A stretch of DNA of 64,000 nucleotides from contig JANXYX010000029.1 of NCBI GenBank assembly GCA_025408425.1, forward strand, positions 27,586-91,585. The letters are read 5' to 3'. Below the pieces are notes generated by a model that saw only the letters and a program-made list of their open reading frames with translations, had not been told where the DNA came from and did not search any database. The translations under genes were made by a program, and so were the position numbers. Positions 33,987 to 41,226 of the stretch are shown here, one piece after another; the stretch's first letter is position 1; every line of letters starts with the position of its first letter. The DNA is from Granulicella sp. (lineage in GTDB: Bacteria > Acidobacteriota > Terriglobia > Terriglobales > Acidobacteriaceae).

Positions 33987-34002
33987 TGGCATGAAGATTG
34001 CT
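33987..34002 (+). promoter_or_regulatory. Candidate sigma54 (RpoN) -24/-12 promoter
   Basis: TGGCATGAAGATTGCT matches the sigma54 consensus TGGCAC-N5-TTGCW at 10 of 11 fixed positions, with the required GG-N10-GC spacing (GG 33988-33989; GC 34000-34001). Transcription would begin near 34013. No other promoter-like element of this type was noticed by eye in the intergenic regions read. Confidence 0.55.
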
Positions 34003-34012
34003 TTAGTCATTG

Positions 34013-34184
34013 CATGCATGAATGGGAACCACATCCGTCATGCAGCAGCAAATGCCCTTCCCCGAAAGAACCTGCACCCACGTATGGTGCGTTCGTCGGA
34101 TAGAGTGCAGCTTCCCTCCGGGAGCATTTTCAGGAGGCCAGTGACTGGCCATTGCGCAAAGGCCACCCAAACCGGGTGGCCTTT
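34013..34184 (+). ncRNA. Candidate sigma54-driven structured small RNA
   Basis: Downstream of the putative promoter, the ~170 bases have no credible gene but several inverted repeats: CTGCAC (34072) with GTGCAG (34105), TCCC/GGGA around 34114-34123, GGCCAGT/ACTGGCC at 34136-34150. The stretch ends in the perfect 11-bp hairpin AAAGGCCACCC/GGGTGGCCTTT at 34158-34184. A small open frame (33991-34287) crosses these hairpins and is low quality. Promoter, structured body and terminator together suggest an independent sRNA. An alternative is a long leader of the protein gene at 34714. Confidence 0.45.
34158..34184 (+). terminator. Intrinsic-terminator-like hairpin of the candidate sRNA
   Basis: AAAGGCCACCC (34158-34168) pairs fully with GGGTGGCCTTT (34174-34184) around a 5-base loop. 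A weak T-rich tail follows (CCTTTGCCACGTTT). Confidence 0.65.
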
Positions 34185-34713
34185 GCCACGTTTACCGCCA
34201 AAGCCAACACCCAGAATCCAACAAACTTCGTCCACCTCTATATCTAGTAGTTCCCTCAAACCTGCCTCGCCCAGCCCACCTCGCTAACATCCATCCCTCT
34301 TATTTCCAATGCAGCTGGATTATCCTGCTTGCCAACCGGCTCCATTGCGCGTAACCTGAGTCTTGCCTGGTGGTTTCGGCTGTGGGTGCCGACTATCTTG
34401 CATACGCTGAACAACAAATCAGTGGCAGCAGGCACGAATCAGTGGACCGAATCTCTCGAACTCTCCCAAAATCACGGTAGAGGGCGAATGGTTCCCCGCA
34501 ACTAGGCGATATGGGCTGCCAATAGCTGGTCTTTCACCGGCTGGCCACAGCGAATCGCAATAATGAATTGAGTTCGAGTACAACTTGATACCGTTTCCTC
34601 CGACGCTGCACTACCGGCTTGGTTCCTTCTCCGCAGTTTGTGCGGCGACCAAAACCCTCCTTCGCGTGGGAGAGAAACGCTAATTGTCATCTAATGCAAT
34701 AGGAAGTGGAAGC
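34185..34713. other. Long spacer before the disordered receiver-like protein gene
   Basis: About 530 bases without a convincing gene. The Shine-Dalgarno-like TAGGAAG/GTGGAAG directly before 34714 is the only translation signal seen. The segment is less C-ended than neighbouring coding DNA. Confidence 0.4.
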
Positions 34714-35823
34714 ATGAGTTCAGAGCAGAACGTACCCGAGGTACAGGAGTACCAGGGTCAGCAAGCACCCCCTGCACAGCAGGATCAGGACGGCCAGTTC
34801 GCCGGATCGAACATACCACATGGGATGGGCCAGTCCAAGAGCAGCCGCAGGCGCCGTCGCAAGCGCAAAAATAAAGGCGATGCCCCGGAGGCTCAACAGG
34901 GTGGCGACCAGGCAGCAAGCCAGCCAGGTCAAGTCATCCCGTCCCTCCAGGCCGCCAGCGCACAGCCCCAAAGCACTCAGGCTGGCGCATCTCAGCAGCA
35001 GAACGCACCCGCAGCCAAGCGCTGGAAAAAGAAATTCCGTGACCGCGATCGCCAGCGCTCCCCGGAGAACCCTGGCAACCAGGCCAGTGGCAGCGGCTTC
35101 GCCCCCAGCTCGGGCGGAGGATTCCGTGACCGCGACTCCCACCAGCCCGGCAACAATGCAGGCGGAGGATTCAAGCGTAAGAGCAGCGGTGGCGGTGGTG
35201 GCGGCAAGCAGCAGCGCGGCCCACGCAGCTTCGTCGGCCCCATGGACCACAGCTATCGTGTCGTCAATGGCAACTTCGCCGATTCGCCGCCTTCCACCAT
35301 CGAGACCCGTAGCAATGGAAACTACCAGGGCCGCGGAGGCGGTCGTCCTACAACCTATGCAGGAGACTCTCAGCCCATTGACTACTCACAGGGCAAAGCC
35401 ATCCCGATTCCCGAGGACGCACCCACCAAGATCTTCTTCTTCATCGATGATCTCTTCCTGGTTGCCAAGATTCAGGAAACTTCGCGCAAACTCGGAGTCA
35501 AGGTAGCTTTCATCAAAAATGACAAGGAAGCTATCGCCGCACTTACCGCTGGCGAAGAAGCAGATCGTCCCGGCCTTATCGTCTTCGATCTCAACAACGC
35601 CAGCGTCAAGCCGCTGACGCTCATCCCCAAGCTCAAATCCAAGCTCAAGCGCAGCACCTCCATCATCGGCTTCCTCTCTCACCTCCAGGGAGATCTCAAG
35701 GCCAAGGCAGTCGAAGCAGGTTGTGACACCGTCATGCCTCGCGCAGCCTTCTCCCAGAATCTCCCCAACCTCCTCCGCCGTTACGGCATCGTCGAAGAGG
35801 AAGAGCCAAACTTCAACCAGTAA
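34714..35823 (+). CDS. Basic, disordered RGG-like protein with C-terminal receiver-like domain
   Basis: A 369-residue protein starting at ATG 34714. The first 230 residues are low complexity: Gln/Ser/Pro at the start, a basic block SSRRRRRKRKNKG near residues 43-56, KRWKKKFRDRDRQR near 102-115, and Gly-rich stretches (SSGGGFRDRD, GGGFKRKSSGGGGGGKQQRG) that look like RNA-binding RGG-type regions. The last ~120 residues (TKIFFFIDDLFLVAKIQETSRKLG, then VFDLNNASVKPL, GFLSHLQ, VMPRAAF) have the five-stranded pattern of response-regulator receiver domains: an acidic DD after strand 1 and Asp in VFDLNN at the phosphorylation position. The conserved Lys after strand 5 seems absent. The joint of RNA-binding-like tail and receiver is unusual; a signalling-regulated RNA-binding role is inferred only. 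Confidence 0.7.
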   Translation: MSSEQNVPEVQEYQGQQAPPAQQDQDGQFAGSNIPHGMGQSKSSRRRRRKRKNKGDAPEAQQGGDQAASQPGQVIPSLQAASAQPQSTQAGASQQQNAPAAKRWKKKFRDRDRQRSPENPGNQASGSGFAPSSGGGFRDRDSHQPGNNAGGGFKRKSSGGGGGGKQQRGPRSFVGPMDHSYRVVNGNFADSPPSTIETRSNGNYQGRGGGRPTTYAGDSQPIDYSQGKAIPIPEDAPTKIFFFIDDLFLVAKIQETSRKLGVKVAFIKNDKEAIAALTAGEEADRPGLIVFDLNNASVKPLTLIPKLKSKLKRSTSIIGFLSHLQGDLKAKAVEAGCDTVMPRAAFSQNLPNLLRRYGIVEEEEPNFNQ

Positions 35824-35840
35824 GAACCAGCCTCAAACAA

Positions 35841-35879
35841 GCGATGGCCCGGCAGACTCTCTGCCGGGCCATCGCTTTT
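35841..35879 (+). terminator. Rho-independent terminator
   Basis: GCGATGGCCCGGCAG pairs perfectly with CTGCCGGGCCATCGC across a 5-base loop and is followed by TTTT. It ends the transcript of 34714-35823; the next gene is on the opposite strand. Confidence 0.9.
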
Positions 35880-35904
35880 AATCTTGCCGGTGCTCTCCCT
35901 CGTG

Positions 35905-36249
35905 CTATCCCGGAGGCCAATCCATATACCGTCCACCCAGCAGATGCAGATGCAGATGCTCCACCGTCTGGCCACCTTCAGTGCCCGTATTCACCACAAC
36001 GCGATACCCACGCTCCAGATGTTGTCGCCGTGCCACCTCAGCAGCCGTCGCCATAAGGTGACCCAGCAGTGCGGTGTGCTTCGGAGCTGCGTACGCCAGT
36101 GATACCAGATGTTCCTTCGGTACGATCAGAACATGCGCTCGCGCCTGCGGATTAATATCCGGAAACGCCACACACAGATCATCTTCGTACACAAACGTAG
36201 CCGGTATCTTTCCGGCGAGAATCCTGCAGAACAGACACTCGTTGGCCAT
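35905..36249 (-). CDS. HIT-family (HINT-like) nucleotide-binding protein
   Basis: A 114-residue protein of the histidine-triad superfamily, closest in length and pattern to HinT. The N-terminus ECLFCRILAGKIPATFVYEDD carries the conserved CxFC start. The nucleotide pocket is formed by FPDINPQARAHVLIVPKEH near residues 29-47. The triad is in VEHLHLHLLGGRYMDWPPG near residues 96-114, with catalytic His in HxHxH. HinT proteins hydrolyse phosphoramidates of purine nucleotides, such as lysyl-AMP-type adducts. It is a cytoplasmic single-domain dimer and sits 24 bases after a protease gene on the minus strand. Confidence 0.93.
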   Translation of the reverse strand: MANECLFCRILAGKIPATFVYEDDLCVAFPDINPQARAHVLIVPKEHLVSLAYAAPKHTALLGHLMATAAEVARRQHLERGYRVVVNTGTEGGQTVEHLHLHLLGGRYMDWPPG

Positions 36250-36272
36250 CCCGCCATTCTAACGCCAACCCT

Positions 36273-37586
36273 CTACCGCTTGAAGTACTTAGGATGTTCC
36301 CCCGCGACCCACGGATCGTAGCCCGCCGCAAACGCCAACCGGCGCGACGTCGAAGGATGGTCAAACATCCAGAACTCCACAAACCCATTCGGATACGGAT
36401 CTTCCAGCGAAGCCTCCCCCAGCAACTGAAACGACTGCACCGCTATCGCCTGCGGATCATCGACAATCCCATGCATCGCCTCCTGCCCATACACATCCGC
36501 CGCATGCTCCAGGCTTCGGCTGTAACCATTCGTCACCGGGTCCGATAGAAATGAGAACACCGCGATCACCAGGAGCAACACCACCAGCGCCCCCCAGTCC
36601 CGTTGCTCCACAATCCCCCACGCTGCACCATACCGCTCCAGCAGCAATTGAACTCCGCGGTATCCAAGCCAGAACAGCACCAGCATCACTACCGCCGTAA
36701 ATGCCATCCCCCGGTAGATATGGTTCAGCACGTAGTGCCCCATCTCATGCCCGAAGATAAACGAGATCTCCTCAGGCGTAGCCTTTGCAACCGATGTATC
36801 CCACACCACCACCCGCTTCGAGGCTCCAAACCCTGTCACATACGCATTCAGCCCCGTGTACTTCGCGCTGGCCTTCATCAAGAACATCCGCTCCGCAGGA
36901 ATCTCAATTCCGCCTCGGGCCACCACCTTCTCCAACTGCTCCACCAGCGCCGGGTTCGACTGCGTCAGAGGCTCGAACTGATTGAACAGCGGATCGATAA
37001 AGATCGGCGCGATAAACACCCCAATCACTACAAAACCCATCGACGGCATCCAAAACCACAACCACCATCGCTGCGGCGACTTCTTCATCACCTGAAACAA
37101 CAGCATCACCAGCGGCAGACCCACCACATACGTCAATCCAAAGCTCTTCGCATGGTCCCCCAGCCAGCTCCCCCAGTGCTGCACACTCTGCCCATATACC
37201 AGGGAAATATGATGCCCATAGATCTGCAGCGGCAAATTCAACACACTCGTCACCAGCAGCAACAGAAAAACAAATACCGCCCCCTGCCCCCAACGGTTCC
37301 CACTCGCCTTCACCGCCACGCCCTGCATCTTCGTCGCGATACCCAGGCGCAGCAACAGCAACAGTTGCAACATCTCCCAGGCCGTAAGCCCAAGCCCCAG
37401 TTCCATCCGCTTCCGCGAGTATTCAATCGCCCGCTTCAACTTCGCCGGCGGCAACCTATACGTCGCCTTATTCCCGGACTCCTGCGTCTGCTCCGCAACC
37501 ACGGGCGGACTCTGCGCCGCCACCCGCCCCATAAAAGTAGTAGCAAGTATGGCCAGGATTAACACCAACATACGAAATCGCATCAT
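36273..37586 (-). CDS. M48-family (Ste24-like) membrane metallopeptidase
   Basis: A 437-residue protein starting at ATG 37586, ten bases after GGAG; the longer frame to 37781 is rejected. The order is: a signal-like or first membrane segment (MLVLILAILATTFMG), then several hydrophobic segments typical of Ste24/CAAX proteases (WEMLQLLLLLRLGIAT; GAVFVFLLLLVTSVLNLPLQIYG; FGLTYVVGLPLVMLLFQVM). The zinc motif HEMGH is near residues 280-284 (SFIFGHEMGHYVLNH), and the third ligand Glu lies in SLEHAADVYG. Ste24 enzymes cleave or clear proteins at membranes. The C-terminus PWVAGEHPKYFKR is usual for this branch. It precedes the HIT gene by 23 bases. Confidence 0.88.
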   Translation of the reverse strand: MMRFRMLVLILAILATTFMGRVAAQSPPVVAEQTQESGNKATYRLPPAKLKRAIEYSRKRMELGLGLTAWEMLQLLLLLRLGIATKMQGVAVKASGNRWGQGAVFVFLLLLVTSVLNLPLQIYGHHISLVYGQSVQHWGSWLGDHAKSFGLTYVVGLPLVMLLFQVMKKSPQRWWLWFWMPSMGFVVIGVFIAPIFIDPLFNQFEPLTQSNPALVEQLEKVVARGGIEIPAERMFLMKASAKYTGLNAYVTGFGASKRVVVWDTSVAKATPEEISFIFGHEMGHYVLNHIYRGMAFTAVVMLVLFWLGYRGVQLLLERYGAAWGIVEQRDWGALVVLLLVIAVFSFLSDPVTNGYSRSLEHAADVYGQEAMHGIVDDPQAIAVQSFQLLGEASLEDPYPNGFVEFWMFDHPSTSRRLAFAAGYDPWVAGEHPKYFKR

Positions 37587-37663
37587 TGAAATAATTCTCC
37601 ATTCGAGCAATACATCGACTCTAAACTGCACTGACTCTCGCCCAGGAGTTGATCCATACGTAC

Positions 37664-38689
37664 CTACGGCAAAACAATTCTGCTGGTAGCGTGAAACAGC
37701 CGATACTTCGAGTACAAGTGAAGTTCCCCGGACGCGATCCCTCTCATCCCCCAAAGAATCGCTACTTCCTTCGGCAACCACACGCTACCGTCAAGTTGTG
37801 GGATGTGAATCTCGCTGAAACGTATGTCCGTGTTGATAACCTGCAGTTGAATACTCGGCAGCGGTGCCAGCAGATCGGTCTGCAGACGAACAATCTGAAA
37901 TGTCGTCTCATCGATCCACACAATCCCCTGAATAAACAGCGGATAAGTCCTGCCATCAAGTAATAGCTCTCCCGGCAAGATCACCCGATCAGGATTCTGC
38001 GCAAATGCCACCACCAGGGTCTGGTGCTGGTCCAATCTCTGCTTTCCCAGATACCGGAACCGAGATTGCCCCAGATTCTCCCGCAGGAATATCAGCCATG
38101 AATTTCCGAAACCGATACCCTGTGGCCGATCCGGGCTCTCGTCTGAGACCACAAGATTCGGATCTTTCGCATCCGTACGGTACTCCTCCAGCATGTCTTC
38201 ATTTCCCGCAGTCGGATGAGACGTAATCAGATAACTGAAATCCTTCCAATGGAACGATTGGAGAAGCCGCTGGTGCATCACAACCTGCACCTGAGACACC
38301 GTTGCCGGTATCGATGTTCCAGGCAAAATGTAGGGCAACCTAATCTTTGCCTGGGCTACCTCTTCCCGCGCGAGCAGATTGCGTAGCCTCGGCAAAGCCT
38401 CAGCCAGCACCTGAGCCGTGTGATTGACGATTGGGGTCAGTTGCTCCTGGCTGTCGCTCGGCTTCAATCCCTCCAGCACAGGGACGAACGCCCTCAGCTT
38501 CGGCAACGCATAGTCCATGTAGGGTTCCGCGTGCGCATACGCCTGCTGCACCTCAACCGGAGCGCTGCGAAGCGTGGGTACGTTTTGGGCAGGATCATTA
38601 GCGGACGAAGTTCGTGTCTCCGACTGGCTGGCCGGCCCCATCAGAATCACGAAAATAAGCACTGCTAGGAACCGTCGCGACAGGTACAT
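37664..38689 (-). CDS. Exported protein of unknown function
   Basis: A 341-residue protein with a signal peptide (MYLSRRFLAVLIFVILMGPASQS). The N-terminal third is helical (PVEVQQAYAHAEPYMDYALPKLRAFVPVLEGLKP). The C-terminal half is beta-rich with HQTLVVAFAQNPDRVILPGELLLDGRTYPLFIQGIVWIDETTFQIVRLQTDL, a pattern common in acidobacterial secreted proteins often annotated as outer membrane lipoprotein-sorting-like. No enzymatic motif is found. It is 77 bases upstream of the M48 gene on the same strand. Confidence 0.55.
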   Translation of the reverse strand: MYLSRRFLAVLIFVILMGPASQSETRTSSANDPAQNVPTLRSAPVEVQQAYAHAEPYMDYALPKLRAFVPVLEGLKPSDSQEQLTPIVNHTAQVLAEALPRLRNLLAREEVAQAKIRLPYILPGTSIPATVSQVQVVMHQRLLQSFHWKDFSYLITSHPTAGNEDMLEEYRTDAKDPNLVVSDESPDRPQGIGFGNSWLIFLRENLGQSRFRYLGKQRLDQHQTLVVAFAQNPDRVILPGELLLDGRTYPLFIQGIVWIDETTFQIVRLQTDLLAPLPSIQLQVINTDIRFSEIHIPQLDGSVWLPKEVAILWGMRGIASGELHLYSKYRLFHATSRIVLP

Positions 38690-38758
38690 TTCGCCTCTGG
38701 AGTCTATCGATCCCGATTCCTCACACCATCAATCAACGCCGATTCTATCCCCGCTGCC

Positions 38759-39319
38759 TCACCGAAGAAACGGTATATATGCCGACACGCGACCCTGGTA
38801 CTCCCGAAACTCCTCGCCAAACCGCGCTGCCAGCAACCGGTCTTCGATCTGCACCCGAATCTCCGTCCCCGCCAGAAACACCAACACCGCCGCCACAAAT
38901 AACATGGGGCTCGTCACCATCGCCCCCATCCCCAGTAATACGCACAGCATCGACGTGTAGATCGGATGCCGCAGCACACGATAAGGTCCCGAACGCACCA
39001 GTTGGTGATCCGGGCTCAACGCCGCGTCAAAACGCAAATGACGCCCAAGCGCCCGTGGCGCCGTCCAAGACAATAGTGCCGCCAGCAAAAACAGCACAAT
39101 CGACACCCCAACCCGCCAGCCGCCCGGTGACATCCTCCAGAAATGACCCTGCCACAACAGCGCATAGGACACCATCTGCAACACCATCCCCCATCGCGCC
39201 CGTACATCCCTGCTGGCCGGCGACGACCGGTTCCACCCCGCCAGAGGAAAGGGCAGGAACCACACGATCATCCCCACTACAACAATCACGTAAGCGTAGA
39301 TCGGCATCGAGGGTGTCAT
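38759..39319 (-). CDS. Isoprenylcysteine carboxyl methyltransferase-like membrane protein
   Basis: A 186-residue membrane protein with about five hydrophobic segments, the first at PIYAYVIVVVGMIVWFLPF. The C-terminal signature (SGPYRVLRHPIYTSMLCVLLG, then EDRLLAARFGEEFREYQGRVSAYIPF) is the ICMT/PEMT-type SAM-binding pattern, with the HP and the terminal YxxRVxxxIPF. Eukaryotic relatives methylate prenylated Cys; bacterial ones have unknown targets, possibly lipids. It lies 1.2 kb from the Ste24-like protease. Confidence 0.85.
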   Translation of the reverse strand: MTPSMPIYAYVIVVVGMIVWFLPFPLAGWNRSSPASRDVRARWGMVLQMVSYALLWQGHFWRMSPGGWRVGVSIVLFLLAALLSWTAPRALGRHLRFDAALSPDHQLVRSGPYRVLRHPIYTSMLCVLLGMGAMVTSPMLFVAAVLVFLAGTEIRVQIEDRLLAARFGEEFREYQGRVSAYIPFLR

Positions 39320-39474
39320 GCGGTGATTATAGGGATACCCCGTCTATATCAAATGAACCAACCTCCAGACGAGCCGCTCCCAGCACCAGCCTTCACCACA
39401 TCGCACCCAATCCTTCCCTCTTCCGATACACTCGGCATCAGTCGAATCTTTCAACCACATAGGTCTCCCCTCTC

Positions 39475-41226
39475 ATGACGCAGAAAACACTGACAGCAGG
39501 CACCACCGGAATAGCCTGCTTCGCGCTATTGGCTCTCCTCGCCTCACCCGCCATCGCCCCAGCAGCAGCCCCGCCCTCCGCTGACAACGTACTCGTCGAC
39601 TCCATGGACGCGGAACTCCACCGCGCCATGGGCTCCCTCGGCACCGACGCCACCCAGCAGCCCCGGCCCTACTTCATCAGCTACGCCGTCGCCGACGCAG
39701 AAAGCGTCAACATCGGCGCCCAGTACGGAGCCATCACCACCTCCAGCGAAAGCCGCCGTCGCGTCGCCGACATCCAGATCCGCCTCGGCAGCCCCGACCA
39801 GGACAACACCCACGGCGACCACCGCAACTCCGCACTCACCACCATCCCCCTCCCCCTCACCGACGACCGCGCCGCCCTCGCCCGCAGCCTCTGGTTCGCC
39901 ACCAATCGCGGCTACGCCAAAGCCCTCGACAGCTTCCTCAAAGTCAAAACCGAGCAGCAGGTCCGAGCCAAAGAAGAAGACTCCTCCGGCGACTTCACCG
40001 TCGAATCCGGCCACAGCGTTCCCAAACCCGATCTCCTCCCACCCTCGCCACCCCTTACCGTCGACAAGGCCGCCTGGGAAGCCCGCCTCCGCGATCTCTC
40101 CAGCACCTTCAAGCAATTCCCCGATGTCTTCTTCGACAACATCTCCCTCCAGGCCTCCAGCGAGACCGACTACTTCGTCTCCTCCGAAGGCACACGCGTC
40201 GCCACCCCCAGCCATGTCGCACGCCTCGTCATCGTCGCCCGCACCCGCGCCGCCGACGGCATGGATCTCTTCCGCGTCGAAACATTCGAGTCTGACGAAC
40301 TAGCCCACCTCCCCGACCAGAAAGCCCTCATCGAAAAAACCCTCAGCATGGCGAAGAACCTCGTCGACCTCCGTTCCGCCCCCATCACCGAACCCTTCAA
40401 CGGCCCTGCCATCCTCTCCGGCCGTGCCTCCGCCGTCTTCTTCCACGAGGTCCTCGGCCACCGTCTCGAAGGCCAGCGCCAGCGTGGTGACGAAGAAGGA
40501 CAGACCTTCACCAAGCTCCTCGGCAAGCCCATCGTCCCCAGCTTCATCAGCGTCGCAGACGATCCCACCCTCGCCCAGTTCAACGGCAACGCCCTCAGCG
40601 GACACTACACCTACGACGACGAAGGCCAGCCAGCCCAGCACGTAGACCTCATCAAAAACGGCATCCTCGAAACCTTCCTCATGTCCCGCCTCCCCATCGC
40701 CAGCTTCTCCAACAGCAACGGCCACGGCCGCGCCGAAGCAGGTCACATGCCCACCGGGCGTCAGGGCAACCTCATCGTCACCTCGTCCAAAGCAGTCCCC
40801 GACGCCCAACTCCGCCAGATGCTCCTCGACGAAGCCAAAAAACAAGGCAAACCCTACGGCCTCTACTTCGAAGACATCTCCTCCGGATTCGCTGTCACCA
40901 ACCGCCGCTCACCCCAGGCCTTCTCCGTCATCCCTCTCGTCGTCTACCGCGTCTACGTCGATGGCCGCCCCGACGAACTCGTCCGTGGAGTCAGCATCGT
41001 AGGTACCCCGCAAGCCGCCCTCAACCGCATCGTCGCCACCAACGACAAACAGGACATCTTCAACGGTGTCTGTGGTGCAGAATCCGGCCAGATCCCCGTC
41101 TCCGCGGTCGCCCCCGCCATGCTCGTCAGCGAAATCGAAACCCAGCGCCAGGCCCAGGGCAACAACCGCCCCCCCATCCTCCCCCCACCCGGCCACGACG
41201 CCGCCGCTGAAAAGGAGGCAAAATGA
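39475..41226 (+). CDS. Exported TldD-like metalloprotease
   Basis: A 583-residue protein of the TldD/PmbA family with a signal peptide (TGIACFALLALLASPAIAPA). Classical TldD/TldE are cytoplasmic, so export is unusual. The zinc motif is HExxxH (VFFHEVLGHRLEGQ; H324, E325, H329). The conserved VTNRRSPQAFSVIPLVVYRVYVDGRP and GTPQAALNRIVATND regions are near 485-525. TldD/E pairs trim peptides such as microcin precursors and mediate gyrase-inhibitor maturation. Here both partners are exported and overlap by 4 bp. The substrate is unknown, but the pair is likely to act on envelope peptides. Confidence 0.88.
   Translation: MTQKTLTAGTTGIACFALLALLASPAIAPAAAPPSADNVLVDSMDAELHRAMGSLGTDATQQPRPYFISYAVADAESVNIGAQYGAITTSSESRRRVADIQIRLGSPDQDNTHGDHRNSALTTIPLPLTDDRAALARSLWFATNRGYAKALDSFLKVKTEQQVRAKEEDSSGDFTVESGHSVPKPDLLPPSPPLTVDKAAWEARLRDLSSTFKQFPDVFFDNISLQASSETDYFVSSEGTRVATPSHVARLVIVARTRAADGMDLFRVETFESDELAHLPDQKALIEKTLSMAKNLVDLRSAPITEPFNGPAILSGRASAVFFHEVLGHRLEGQRQRGDEEGQTFTKLLGKPIVPSFISVADDPTLAQFNGNALSGHYTYDDEGQPAQHVDLIKNGILETFLMSRLPIASFSNSNGHGRAEAGHMPTGRQGNLIVTSSKAVPDAQLRQMLLDEAKKQGKPYGLYFEDISSGFAVTNRRSPQAFSVIPLVVYRVYVDGRPDELVRGVSIVGTPQAALNRIVATNDKQDIFNGVCGAESGQIPVSAVAPAMLVSEIETQRQAQGNNRPPILPPPGHDAAAEKEAK

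Noticed and set aside
33991..34287. 98-residue frame inside the gene-free gap before 34714
   Set aside because: It crosses the inverted repeats and terminator-like hairpin, has unremarkable composition and no visible Shine-Dalgarno sequence.
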